Source: Rhodopirellula sp. P2
Lineage (GTDB): Bacteria > Planctomycetota > Planctomycetia > Pirellulales > Pirellulaceae
Direction: 5' to 3'
NCBI RefSeq assembly: GCF_028768465.1
Contig: NZ_CP118225.1
Coordinates: 2,957,001 to 3,021,000 of the forward strand
Length of the DNA: 64,000 bases
Positions 54,637 to 63,709 of this stretch are shown piece after piece (the first letter of the stretch is position 1; every line of letters starts with the position of its first letter). Position numbers and translations under genes: made by a program. The notes beneath the pieces were generated by a model. The model was not told the origin of the DNA, ran no database searches, and saw only the letters and a list, made by a program, of their open reading frames with translations.

Positions 54637-55764
54637 ATGTTGCGTCCCTGGTACGAAACGGACAATCTCGACGAAGTCAATTCGCCGGCGTTGTTGGTCT
54701 ACCCTGATCGAGTCCAAGCCAACTTAGATCGGATGATCGAAATGGCGGGGAGTTCCGATCGGCTGCGACCGCATGTGAAAACTCACAAGATGCCCGCCAT
54801 CACCCAGCTGAACATTGCTGCCGGGATCACTCGGTTCAAGGCGGCGACGATCGCGGAAGCTGAGATGACGGCTGAAGCCGGGGCTCAGGATGTTCTGCTT
54901 GCCGTGCAGCCGGTGGGCCCCAATGTTCAGCGATTGGTGAAGCTGATCAAACGCTATCCCGGTTGCCTGTTTTCGTGTCTGGTGGATGAGCCAGCGGTGT
55001 TGGTGCAGCTTGAAAATGCGTTTCAAGGGGCCGGTGTCTGCGGAAGCGTCTGGTTGGACATCAACGTTGGCATGAACCGTACCGGCATCGCCCCCTCCGC
55101 TGCCGCATCGGATTTGATTCGATCTCTGTTGTCGAGTGAGCATGTTGGTTTCGCTGGGATCCACGTCTACGACGGTCACTTGCATGACACGGATGCCGAG
55201 CGTTTGAAGCAACAGTTCGACGGCGTCATGAAGCCGTTTTGGGCATGGCTCGCTGAGTCGCAGCGGGCCTCGGGAACCCGGCCAAGATTGGTTGCGGGAG
55301 GAACCCCCACGGCAAGTTTTTGGCAAGCGGAGGCAGGGGCTCGGCAACTTGAGATTGAAACGGGTGCCGGGACGACGGTGTTGTGGGATGCGGGGCAGCC
55401 GACCTTCTCTCCAGCCATGCCTTTCGAGCCCGCTGCGGTCGTGGTGACCCGAGTGATCAGTCGGCCCACGGAGTCGCACGTTTGCCTCGATCTCGGTCAC
55501 AAATCGATTGCGTCGGAGATGCCACTTCCACGCGTCAAGTGGTTGAACTGGGAGGAGGAGCACGAGGTGGTTGGCCACAATGAAGAGCACCTGGTTTTGC
55601 AGACCAAGGAACGCTGTTCGCTTCGCTGTGGCGATGTGCTCTACGGAGTCCCCGTCCACATTTGTCCGACGGTGGCGTTGCACCAGCACGCGGAATGCGT
55701 GCGGGATCATCGCGTGAGCGAGCAATGGCAGGTGGTGGCTCGCGACCGAAAGCTGACGATTTAG
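54637..55764 (+). CDS. D-threonine aldolase-like PLP enzyme
   Basis: The start MLRPWYETDNLDEVNSPALL gives 375 residues. The fold is the alanine-racemase-like PLP barrel: LRPHVKTHKM contains the expected PLP-binding lysine, and the order RFKAATIAEAEMTAEAGAQD, VWLDINVGMNRTGIAP, GGTPTASFW and ETGAGTTVLWDAGQ follows the D-threonine aldolase/DSD1-like family. These enzymes cleave D-threonine to glycine and acetaldehyde or dehydrate D-serine, often using a divalent metal. A choice between these activities cannot be made from sequence. The gene probably forms a unit with rpoN and the protease because the spacing is short (25 bases). Confidence 0.85.
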   Translation: MLRPWYETDNLDEVNSPALLVYPDRVQANLDRMIEMAGSSDRLRPHVKTHKMPAITQLNIAAGITRFKAATIAEAEMTAEAGAQDVLLAVQPVGPNVQRLVKLIKRYPGCLFSCLVDEPAVLVQLENAFQGAGVCGSVWLDINVGMNRTGIAPSAAASDLIRSLLSSEHVGFAGIHVYDGHLHDTDAERLKQQFDGVMKPFWAWLAESQRASGTRPRLVAGGTPTASFWQAEAGARQLEIETGAGTTVLWDAGQPTFSPAMPFEPAAVVVTRVISRPTESHVCLDLGHKSIASEMPLPRVKWLNWEEEHEVVGHNEEHLVLQTKERCSLRCGDVLYGVPVHICPTVALHQHAECVRDHRVSEQWQVVARDRKLTI

Positions 55765-55811
55765 CTGGCGATTGAACTGTCTGGTCGACCGACCATTGCC
55801 ACTTCCACTGA

Positions 55812-56044
55812 AGAGGTCGTGCCGTTTTCCTTCATCCTCCCTTTGGGAGGGGCGGACCGCTTCGGGCCGGGGAGGGTTCCGCGCTGGATCCAATGCTGAG
55901 CCCTCCCCACGCTTCGCTTGACCCTCCCAAGGGGAGGGTGATGACAAACGCCTGGCAATCAAGACTTAAAAACTGCACCAACTCTTCGTCGGGCGGGGTT
56001 CTCGAGACGCTACTGGCACAGCATTGAAAAACGGCACGACCTCT
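55812..56044. repeat. Palindromic mini-element between convergent genes
   Basis: The outer arms are a 17-base inverted repeat: agaggtcgtgccgtttt at 55812-55828 and its complement at 56028-56044. The inner arms are catcctccctttgggaggg at 55833-55851 and the inverted form (ccctcccaaggggagggtga) at 55922-55941. No ORF is supported. The layout is MITE-like and could also act as a terminator for the genes on both sides. Confidence 0.6.
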
Positions 56045-56058
56045 GCAGGTGAGGGCTC

Positions 56059-57549
56059 TTAGTTCAGCTGGACTGGGTTGGTGGCTTCTTTGATCTTCTT
56101 TCGCATCAGGTCGATCGAGGCTTCTTGGCCGGTGAAGAGTTTGAACTGATACGCGGCTTGGCGGACGAACATGTCCACACCGGTGATCACGCGAGATTGT
56201 TTCTGTTTGGCTTGTTTGATCAGCAGTGTGTTTTCGGGGTTGTAAACCGTGTCGAAGACAACCATGAACTGATTCAGAGCGGATTGGTTGAACGGGGTGT
56301 TGTCGACATCTGGGTGCATGCCGATTGGTGTCCCATTGATGAGCAGTTGGACTTTCGTGTCGTGGCGTTCTTCCCAGTCGACGACATGGCAACCGATGTC
56401 AGCGGCCAGCATCTCAGCGCGTTCGCGGGTTCGAGAGCTGATGGTGACGTCACACTTGCGTTGCCGCAGTCCCCACGCGATGGCTCTTGAAACCCCGCCG
56501 GCTCCCAAGATCAGTGCGGTTTTTCCTTGCAGGGAATTCTCGGTGCCACGCTCGATATTGAATGCTTCTTCGATGCAATCCATCGCGGCTCGATAGTCGG
56601 TGTTGTAACCGAGGCGATCGTCCCCGTTGAAGACCATGGTGTTGATCGCACCAATGCCGGTGGCGGCAGATTCGGCTTGTGTGCAATATTGCAGGGCCGA
56701 TTCTTTGTGGGGAATCGTGATGCTGATTCCTTGGATGCCCAGGTCCGTGCAGGTGTTCATGAACGAAGGCAGGTCATCCTTGGGCACCCGCAAGGGCAGG
56801 TAGCGTGCGTTCAGCCCCGCGTCGACGAAGGCAGCGTTGTGGATCAGCGGGCTGTGGCTATGAGCGACGGGGTCCGCGATCACGCCGAACAACGCGGTGT
56901 CTTCCTTGATTGTTTCGTAGTGGTAGACGCTGTTCATCTCCTTCCAGTTCAGTTGTCCCGGAGCAAGTTTTTTGTCCGAGCTGAACGTCGCGTAGGTGAA
57001 CGGTGATCCGACGCGATTGGCGAGGATCCGGGTCAGCATGCCGATCTCGCCCATGCAGATCCCGATCGTCGGGATCTTCGCGTTCTTGCAGAGGTTGATC
57101 ATTCGGATGTTGTCCGAAAACGAATTCGCCATGCAGGCGATTTTGACGATGTCAGCGTCTTCGGCTGCCATCGCCTCGTGCAGTTCGTCGAGATTTTCAG
57201 GTGTGCCACTGAAGTCGTGGTAGCTGATGATTCGTTTGGTGTTGCCGTATCGTGGGATCTGCGCGGCGACGTCGGCTTCGATGTCAACGTATTCCGCTCC
57301 CGCCGCAATGACGCTGCGCAAAAGCATCAGGCGATCTTGCTCGGATCGTTCCCATCGCCCGCCGTCCTCTTTGCGACGGACCGTGGCGACCACGGGACCT
57401 GGACGGTCATTGAGTAATCGTTTCAGGTCCACGGCGCGCGAAATGTAATCCAGACGCAATTCAACGAGCTGGGCGCCTTGTTCGACCAAGTACTGGTGTT
57501 CGGCGATCATGCGTTTGTGGCGGGCACGGCCGAGACTGACACAAATCAT
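56059..57549 (-). CDS. aroDE: Bifunctional 3-dehydroquinate dehydratase / shikimate dehydrogenase
   Basis: The 496-residue protein combines two steps of the shikimate pathway. Residues 1-220 are a type I dehydroquinase with ELRLDY, the catalytic His in RIISYHDFSGTPENL and the Schiff-base lysine in DADIVKIACMANSFSDNI. Residues ~225-490 are shikimate dehydrogenase with FGVIADPVAHSHSPLIHNAA (substrate-binding SxS), TIPHKES (catalytic Lys), GYNTDYRAAMDCI and GAGGVSRAIAWGLRQR (NADP site). The same fusion is known in plants and several bacterial groups. The order is as expected, and both active sites look intact. Confidence 0.95.
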   Translation of the reverse strand: MICVSLGRARHKRMIAEHQYLVEQGAQLVELRLDYISRAVDLKRLLNDRPGPVVATVRRKEDGGRWERSEQDRLMLLRSVIAAGAEYVDIEADVAAQIPRYGNTKRIISYHDFSGTPENLDELHEAMAAEDADIVKIACMANSFSDNIRMINLCKNAKIPTIGICMGEIGMLTRILANRVGSPFTYATFSSDKKLAPGQLNWKEMNSVYHYETIKEDTALFGVIADPVAHSHSPLIHNAAFVDAGLNARYLPLRVPKDDLPSFMNTCTDLGIQGISITIPHKESALQYCTQAESAATGIGAINTMVFNGDDRLGYNTDYRAAMDCIEEAFNIERGTENSLQGKTALILGAGGVSRAIAWGLRQRKCDVTISSRTRERAEMLAADIGCHVVDWEERHDTKVQLLINGTPIGMHPDVDNTPFNQSALNQFMVVFDTVYNPENTLLIKQAKQKQSRVITGVDMFVRQAAYQFKLFTGQEASIDLMRKKIKEATNPVQLN

Positions 57550-57725
57550 AAAACTTCGGTGGTCGTGAATGAGGGCGGATGGGGGCGAGACTTCGCCTGG
57601 TCGTTATAATAGTCCGCAGCGTTCTGCTGGGCAGTACGGGGGCCAAGCAGAAACACACAAAATGTGCTGATTGGACGATGATTCACTGCTTTCAAGACAC
57701 CGCATCCGCAAAAAAGGTTCCCGCC

Positions 57726-59018
57726 ATGATTCGAGTCGGTTGTTGTCTCGCTGTGCTGCTTAGTGGATGTGTTTTGCCGGCGGCGTTTGCAGAGGACGTC
57801 GTTTCGCCGGTTTGGCCAACGGCACGTGGGAACTTCGCCGGGACTGGAGCGCGGTCGACCGGATTGGCGGAAGAGTTGGTGCTGCAATGGGAAACCAAGA
57901 CCGCCGAAGCGATCGAGTCCGCTCCCGTGAGCGACGGCAACCACGTTTTCGTGGTGGACGTGATGGGCGGTCTGGAAGCCATCTCGCTTTCCACGGGCAA
58001 GTCGATGTGGCGGCACGAGTTGGAGACGGGGTTTGTGGCTTCTCCAGCCCTGTTCCTGCCGCTGGACGTCCGTCCGTCCGTGGGAGCGGTGAATGTCTTG
58101 GACGCGAGCGAGCTGGCAGCGAATACGAGTCCTTTGCAACCGGAAGGTCTTCGGTCGTGGGCCGAAAACCTGTCGCCCGTGTTGGTTTCGGGAGATGTCG
58201 AAGGCAATGTGGTCGCTTGGGATCCTGTCTCGGGGGAGCAGCTTTGGAAAAGCTTGACCGGCGGCGAAATCAGTGCGTCGCCCTCTTTCTACGTGCTGCG
58301 GCGGCCAGATTCAGCAGGCGAGATTGAATTGCAGCCGCGGGTGTTGGTGACCAGCCAGGATGGCAGTTTGTATTGTTTTGCCTTGGATTCAGGCGAGCTG
58401 ATTTGGAAGTATGAAACCGGCGACCAGATTCGCTGTGGCGCGACCATCGGCGATGGGAAAACTTATCTGGGCGGATGCGATGGAGGGTTGCATGTGGTGG
58501 ATCTGAGCACCGGCAAGGCTTCACGCGAGCCGATTCCGCTGGGAGGGCCAACGGGCAGCACACCCGCGATTCAAGGTGGGCAACTGTTTGTTCCGATCAT
58601 GGATGGCGTGTTGTACGCGTTCTCACCACAAAACGATTCTGACGCTCCAGTCGAACCGACGTGGGAATACAGCGATCCCGACCGAAGCCAGGAATACCGC
58701 GGGAGCGTCGCGGTCACCGACGAAGTCGTGGTCGTGACCAGTCGCAACAAAACAGTGGATGCGATTGAGCGAGAGACTGGCAAACTTCGTTGGAGAGTGA
58801 CTTTGAAGCGGCGTGCGGATGCTTCCCCCGTGATTGCGGGAGACGACGTTTGGATCGCATCCACGGACGGCCGGCTGGTGCGTTTGGCACTTCTTGACGG
58901 ACGAGAAAAGTGGGATTTCGAAATTCGCGGTGCCTTCATCGGTGAACCTGCCATCGTGGGGGGGCGTTTGGTCATCGCGGACGATGAAGGCATGGTACGC
59001 AGCTTTGGGCCAAAGTGA
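57726..59018 (+). CDS. PQQ-type beta-propeller repeat protein
   Basis: The start MIRVGCCLAVLLSGCVLPAA follows aaaaaaggtt; the longer in-frame version lacks a signal. The N-terminus could be a lipoprotein signal (LLSGC) or a normal signal peptide cleaved after AFA. The body of about 400 residues has repeated WxxP/G-type blades: VDVMGGLEAISLSTGKSMWR, VVAWDPVSGEQLWKSLTGGE, YCFALDSGELIWKYETGDQ, DGGLHVVDLSTGKAS, and DAIERETGKLRWRVTLKRRA. Such propellers appear in BamB-like assembly factors, dehydrogenases and many planctomycete secreted proteins. No catalytic residue set is visible. Confidence 0.85.
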   Translation: MIRVGCCLAVLLSGCVLPAAFAEDVVSPVWPTARGNFAGTGARSTGLAEELVLQWETKTAEAIESAPVSDGNHVFVVDVMGGLEAISLSTGKSMWRHELETGFVASPALFLPLDVRPSVGAVNVLDASELAANTSPLQPEGLRSWAENLSPVLVSGDVEGNVVAWDPVSGEQLWKSLTGGEISASPSFYVLRRPDSAGEIELQPRVLVTSQDGSLYCFALDSGELIWKYETGDQIRCGATIGDGKTYLGGCDGGLHVVDLSTGKASREPIPLGGPTGSTPAIQGGQLFVPIMDGVLYAFSPQNDSDAPVEPTWEYSDPDRSQEYRGSVAVTDEVVVVTSRNKTVDAIERETGKLRWRVTLKRRADASPVIAGDDVWIASTDGRLVRLALLDGREKWDFEIRGAFIGEPAIVGGRLVIADDEGMVRSFGPK

Positions 59019-59126
59019 CGCTTCTGCACAGAAGCGTTTTTGGCCACGATTCGAGGCTCACCGGTTCGGTGTGAGCAGCGAATCGACTATTCTGAAACTG
59101 ATCATTCGCACGCAAACGGGAATTTT

Positions 59127-60473
59127 ATGACGACTGCATCGACCCAGGACGAGTCTCGCGAAAAAAAGCCGGAAGGTAGCAAGACGGAAGTCGGTAGCTA
59201 CTTCATCAGCAATTATCCGCCCTACAGCCAGTGGAAAGCGGATTCGCTCGATGAAGTGAAGCAACGCATGGGTTCCGCACCGACCAGCGAGAATCCGTTG
59301 GGGCTGTATCTGCACATCCCATTTTGCCGAAAACGCTGTAAGTTTTGTTACTTCAAAGTCTTCACGGACGTCAAAGCTCCGGAAGTTCAACGCTATGTCG
59401 ATGCGTTGTGCAACGAGATTTCGATGGTCAGTCAACTGCCGGTGATGGGCGATCGCCCGTTTCGGTTTGTTTACTTCGGCGGTGGGACCCCAAGTTTTCT
59501 TTCACCCAAGCAATTGACCAAGCTCGCGGATCGGTTGCGCGAGCACATCACTTGGGATGGTGCCGAAGAAGTCACCTTTGAATGCGAACCAGGCACGCTG
59601 AGCGAGACCAAAGTCAAGACGCTGCGTGAGCAATTGGGCGTGACCCGGTTGAGCTTGGGAATTGAAAATTTCTCCGACAAGTTGCTGGAGGAGAACGGCC
59701 GGGCTCACCTCTCCAAACAAGTTTTCACCGCTTGGGAGTGGATCGAAGCGGCCCAGTTCCCCAATGTGAACATCGACCTGATCTCGGGGATGGTGGGGGA
59801 GACCTGGGAGAATTGGCGAGACAACATTCGCCGAACGATCGACATGTCACCAGAGAGCGTGACGATCTACCAAATGGAACTGCCGTTCAACACGGTTTAC
59901 AGCGCCGATATTTTGGGCAACAAGATTGATAGCCCTGTGGCCGACTGGCAGACCAAACGCGACTGGGTCAGCTACGCCTTTGATGAGATGACATCAGCTG
60001 GATACAAGGTCAGCAGCGCGTACACGTTGGTCAAAGACACCGGGAAAGTGAACTTCTCTTACCGTGATAACCTCTGGCGAGGTGCCGACTTGTTAGCAAC
60101 TGGCATCGCCAGTTTCGGTCATGCTGCTGGGGCTCACTACCAAAACCTGCCTCACATGGAACAGTACCTCGGCGCGATCGAGGAAGGGAATTTGCCGCTC
60201 GGCCGCGGATTTGTTCCGACGGAGCACCAAGCCTTGATTCGCGAAATGATTTTGTTGCTGAAGCGTGGGTTCCTGGAACGGGACTATTTCCAAGCCAAGT
60301 TTGGCGTTGATATCGTGGAGGATTGGAAATCGGTCTGGGATGGTTACGTGGAAGAAGGCCTGGCCGAAGTGCATCCCGATGAAGTTCGTTTGACTCGGGA
60401 GGGGTTGCTGCGAGTCGATTCTTTGCTGCCGGCATTCTTTGAGCCTGAGCACCAGAACGTTCGCTACACATGA
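59127..60473 (+). CDS. HemW-like radical SAM protein
   Basis: The start MTTASTQDESREKKPEGSKT gives 448 residues. The radical SAM cluster motif CxxxCxxC is present as PFCRKRCKFCYFK near residue 68. The glycine-rich SAM site reads FVYFGGGTPSFLS, and later motifs are GIENFSDKLLEENGR, NVNIDLISGMVGETWENWRD and TIYQMELPFNTVYSADILG. This is the coproporphyrinogen III oxidase-like/HemW group; most such proteins are heme chaperones or have unknown roles rather than oxygen-independent oxidases. The unusual N-terminal 55 residues are partly disordered. It overlaps folP by ATGA, but no functional link is evident. Confidence 0.85.
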   Translation: MTTASTQDESREKKPEGSKTEVGSYFISNYPPYSQWKADSLDEVKQRMGSAPTSENPLGLYLHIPFCRKRCKFCYFKVFTDVKAPEVQRYVDALCNEISMVSQLPVMGDRPFRFVYFGGGTPSFLSPKQLTKLADRLREHITWDGAEEVTFECEPGTLSETKVKTLREQLGVTRLSLGIENFSDKLLEENGRAHLSKQVFTAWEWIEAAQFPNVNIDLISGMVGETWENWRDNIRRTIDMSPESVTIYQMELPFNTVYSADILGNKIDSPVADWQTKRDWVSYAFDEMTSAGYKVSSAYTLVKDTGKVNFSYRDNLWRGADLLATGIASFGHAAGAHYQNLPHMEQYLGAIEEGNLPLGRGFVPTEHQALIREMILLLKRGFLERDYFQAKFGVDIVEDWKSVWDGYVEEGLAEVHPDEVRLTREGLLRVDSLLPAFFEPEHQNVRYT

Positions 60474-61384
60474 TCCGACGAGCGGTGTGGCGGACGTCGC
60501 GGCGTCGTTTGGAAATCGGCCGACGTCCGCTCGTGATGGGGATCTTGAACGTCACCCCGGATAGCTTTTCAGACGGTGGTCGCTTCGTTGCTGCAGGTGA
60601 GCAACTTGCGAGTGAGAAGACTTGGGCGGATGCGGTCAACGTTGCCTTGCAAATGCAATCCGCGGGCGCCGATTTGATTGACATTGGCGGTGAGAGCACG
60701 CGTCCCTACAGCGATCCAGTGGACGCGGAGACCGAGGAACGACGCGTTGTGCCAGTGATTGAGCGGTTGGCCAGTCAGTTGACCATCCCCATCAGCATCG
60801 ATACCAGCAAAGCCTCTGTTGCTCGAGCCGCAATGCACGCCGGGGCTGAGATCATCAACGATGTGACGGGGTTGGAAGGTGATTCCATGATGCCTGCGGT
60901 CGCCGTCGAAACATCGGCAGGCGTCTGCGTGATGCACATGCGAGGCAACCCGCAGACGATGCAGGACGATCCCAGCTACGACGACGTGGTGGAGGAGATC
61001 GAGCAGTATTTGTTGGCTCGCCGGCAAGCTTGTCTGGACGCTGGGATTGATGCGGAGCGGATTTGTTTGGATCCCGGAATCGGGTTTGGGAAGACTCACG
61101 AGCACAATCTCACCCTGTTAACAGCGACCCAACGCTTCGCTTCGCACGGCACACCCATTTTGATGGGGCATTCCCGGAAGGGATTCATCAAGAAGCTGTT
61201 GCAAAGCAAACAGCGTCTTTCAGGTGACGGCTACGACCCGATGGCTGGCACGCTGGGGGTGTCGCTGGCCGTCGCTGCGGCTGGTGCTCATGTCATTCGT
61301 GTGCATGACGTGGCGGAAACCACTCAGGCCCTGGACCTGTTCGAAGCAGCGGGCGGTTTGGATGGAAGAGTTGCGGGAAGGTGA
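60470..61384 (+). CDS. folP: Dihydropteroate synthase
   Basis: It joins para-aminobenzoate to the pterin in folate synthesis and is the target of sulfonamides. The 304 residues have the two family signatures MGILNVTPDSFSDGGRF and DLIDIGGESTRPYSDPV. Other conserved elements are PISIDTSKASVARAAMHAGA, NDVTGLEGD, VCVMHMRGNPQTMQ, DPGIGFGKTHEHNL and PILMGHSRKGFIKKLL, followed by GTLGVSLAVAAAGAHVIRVHD. It starts in the ATGA overlap with the radical SAM gene and converges with recQ, 8 bases apart. Confidence 0.96.
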   Translation: MIRRAVWRTSRRRLEIGRRPLVMGILNVTPDSFSDGGRFVAAGEQLASEKTWADAVNVALQMQSAGADLIDIGGESTRPYSDPVDAETEERRVVPVIERLASQLTIPISIDTSKASVARAAMHAGAEIINDVTGLEGDSMMPAVAVETSAGVCVMHMRGNPQTMQDDPSYDDVVEEIEQYLLARRQACLDAGIDAERICLDPGIGFGKTHEHNLTLLTATQRFASHGTPILMGHSRKGFIKKLLQSKQRLSGDGYDPMAGTLGVSLAVAAAGAHVIRVHDVAETTQALDLFEAAGGLDGRVAGR

Positions 61385-61392
61385 TGGACGGT

Positions 61393-62886
61393 TCATTGGA
61401 CGGGCGCGTCTTCTAAGAAGTAGCGATTCAAGAAAGCTTGGCGTTCAGCACTCGGCGTCGCAGCAAACTGAACCATGGCATACAGCCGTTTTTGATCGCG
61501 TTGTCGTTTCTCTGAGAGCCACTGGTTGTTTCGGAATTGTTCGGGCAACGTGCCGATCAATTGAAAGCATTCTGGTTCCCTTGGGCCAGCGACCACGCCA
61601 TGTCGGTCGAGCATGGCGAGGGCTGTGTCGACCCGGTGGTCATGCGGGCTGACTCGTTGCAGTTCGTTTCGCAGCCAGTCCAAGCCATACGCGATGCAAC
61701 GATCCGCGTGATTTTCGAGTGAGAACATCAAGCGATCGTAGAAATCGGCATCCGGATTGGCCCACTCGATGAACTGCATTTGTGTCATCAGGTCATCTTG
61801 ATCGTAGAGCCAAAGGCAACGGCTCGGCTGATCGTCGCGTCCTGCCCGACCAATCTCTTGGTAATAGGACTCCATGGAACCTGGGGTTTCGACGTGGATG
61901 ACCAGCCGAATGTCTTCCTTGTCGACTCCCATTCCAAACGCAGGCGTGGCCAGGACGAGATCTCGTTCGCCCGACATGAATTGGTTTTGGATCCGACGTC
62001 GATCCCTGCGTGATTGGTCGCCGTGATAGCAGACATGATCAATGGAGCGTGCCAGGAGCAGGTCGCTGAACCGAGTCAACGTCTTGATCAACGAGAAGTA
62101 GAGGATCGTTCCACCGCTGGCCGGGGAGGTTGGCGATTGAAGCAGTGGTTCAGAGAGAGCTTCCAGGATCTGGTCGAGTTTTTCGTCGTCGCCCATGACC
62201 GTTTCGACATCGATTCGCAAGTTCGGGCGATCGATTCCTTCGTGGAACAGTCGCATGTCGCCATCTTTGAGTCCGATCTGATGGACGATGTCGGCGCGAC
62301 ATTCTGCCGTGGCGGTTGCGGTCAGGGCGATGGTCGTCGGGGATCCAAGTTGTTTTCGGATGTCGGCGATTCGGCTGTAATCCGGTCGGAAATCGTGCCC
62401 CCATTGGCTGACGCAGTGAGCTTCGTCGATCGCAAGCAGCTGAATCTTTCGTCCGGAGATGGCGTCGAGAAATTCAGGCTTTCGGAAGCGTTCTGGCGTG
62501 ACGTAGAGCAACCGGTAGTGGTTCTGACGCAGTTTCTCCTGTCGCTTTTCTCGCTCCATCCGATCCAGCGAGGAATTGATGAGAGTGGCATCGATTCCTT
62601 TCGCGACCAGCCCATCCACTTGATCTTGCATCAGTGCAATGAGCGGTGAAAGCACCAGCGTCAGGTCGTCGCCTGATCCGAGCAAGGCGGGGATTTGAAA
62701 GCACAGTGACTTGCCACGCCCCGTGGGCATGATCACCATGGCGTGCTCTCCGGCGAGAACGTGTTGAATGACGGCCGACTGACTGGGACGAAACGCGTCG
62801 TGGCCGAAGACATCCCGGAGGATGGGTTGGGCTTGCTCAAGCGAACGCTTGTCTGATTTCAAATTCGCGTTGGCGGGACCACCCAT
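61393..62886 (-). CDS. recQ: RecQ-type ATP-dependent DNA helicase, short form
   Basis: The 497-residue protein has the full helicase core: QSAVIQHVLAGEHAMVIMPT, Walker A PTGRGKSLCFQIP, DEAHCVSQWGHDFRPDY (DEAH-type box), TATATAECRADI, and LATPAFGMGVDKEDIRLVIH with YQEIGRAGRDDQPS. The usual Cys-rich zinc-binding region and the HRDC domain of about 600-residue RecQ proteins are absent; the C-terminus after residue 355 is a shorter helical region. Such short RecQ paralogs occur in many bacteria. It is a 3'-5' helicase of recombinational repair in principle; the exact role here is unknown. Confidence 0.9.
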   Translation of the reverse strand: MGGPANANLKSDKRSLEQAQPILRDVFGHDAFRPSQSAVIQHVLAGEHAMVIMPTGRGKSLCFQIPALLGSGDDLTLVLSPLIALMQDQVDGLVAKGIDATLINSSLDRMEREKRQEKLRQNHYRLLYVTPERFRKPEFLDAISGRKIQLLAIDEAHCVSQWGHDFRPDYSRIADIRKQLGSPTTIALTATATAECRADIVHQIGLKDGDMRLFHEGIDRPNLRIDVETVMGDDEKLDQILEALSEPLLQSPTSPASGGTILYFSLIKTLTRFSDLLLARSIDHVCYHGDQSRRDRRRIQNQFMSGERDLVLATPAFGMGVDKEDIRLVIHVETPGSMESYYQEIGRAGRDDQPSRCLWLYDQDDLMTQMQFIEWANPDADFYDRLMFSLENHADRCIAYGLDWLRNELQRVSPHDHRVDTALAMLDRHGVVAGPREPECFQLIGTLPEQFRNNQWLSEKRQRDQKRLYAMVQFAATPSAERQAFLNRYFLEDAPVQ

Positions 62887-62923
62887 CGGTGACGGAACTT
62901 TCTAATTTGAGGATTCGAAGATC

Positions 62924-63619
62924 ATGAGCGAAGTCGATGTCATTTACGAAGACAATCATTTGCTCGTGGTGAACAAGCCCACCAAGTTAGCGACGATGGG
63001 AGCGACTGGGCAGCCGACATTGCATTCGCTGGGATGCGACTACATCCGGCGGACTTGCAGCAAACCCGGGAAGGTCTACCTCGGCATTGTCAGTCGACTC
63101 GATTCGATGACGTCAGGGGTGATCGTCTTGGCGCGAACGAGCAAAGCAGCCAGTCGGCTCACGCCCCAGTTTGCAAACCATTCTGGTGAGGGAGCCAAGA
63201 AAACCTACCTTGCGGTGGTGGCGGGACGGGTCGAGCAGCAGCAGGGCGTGTTGGTCGACGACGTCTACAAAGACGATGCCGCCCATCGCATGCGAGTGGC
63301 TCATCATGCGAGAGCGGATGCGAAGGAGGCTCGTTTGGAATTTGACGTGTCCGGGTACGATCGCGATTCAACCCTGTTGAAGGTCAAACCGCTGACTGGC
63401 CGGAAGCACCAAATTCGCTTGCAATGGTCGGAGGCTGGCTATCCCATTTTGGGTGACACGAAGTATGGCAGCGAACGGTCTTGGCCGACCGGTATCGCGC
63501 TTCATAGTTGGCGGCTCTCGATCATGCATCCAACGAAGAAAGAACGCCTGACCTTTGAAGCCCCCGTTCCAGAGGCCTGGAAGAGCAAGCTCGATTCGAG
63601 TTTGCTGGGTGGGCGTTGA
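62924..63619 (+). CDS. RluA-family pseudouridine synthase
   Basis: The 231-residue protein has the family start MSEVDVIYEDNHLLVVNKPT and the catalytic motif GIVSRLDSMTSGVIVLARTS with its aspartate. YLAVVAGRVEQQQGVLVDDV and LLKVKPLTGRKHQIRLQWSE follow, and YPILGDTKYGS lies near the end. There is no S4 domain at the N-terminus, so it is a short RluA-type enzyme. It modifies uridine in rRNA or tRNA, but the position cannot be predicted. It is divergent from recQ, with 37 bases between their starts. Confidence 0.93.
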   Translation: MSEVDVIYEDNHLLVVNKPTKLATMGATGQPTLHSLGCDYIRRTCSKPGKVYLGIVSRLDSMTSGVIVLARTSKAASRLTPQFANHSGEGAKKTYLAVVAGRVEQQQGVLVDDVYKDDAAHRMRVAHHARADAKEARLEFDVSGYDRDSTLLKVKPLTGRKHQIRLQWSEAGYPILGDTKYGSERSWPTGIALHSWRLSIMHPTKKERLTFEAPVPEAWKSKLDSSLLGGR

Positions 63620-63648
63620 GATCGAGCGTTGTGGGAGGCATCAACGAA

Positions 63649-63682
63649 AAAACGTCGTCTCCAATTGGAAGACGACGTTTCG
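63649..63682. terminator. Bidirectional terminator
   Basis: aacgtcgtct and aagacgacgtt form a stem around ccaattgg. A run of A precedes it on the plus strand, so on the minus strand it is followed by T residues, and it serves the convergent gene at 63710. Confidence 0.75.
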
Positions 63683-63709
63683 TTCGTTTGACTCGAGCGT
63701 GATCGAGGA

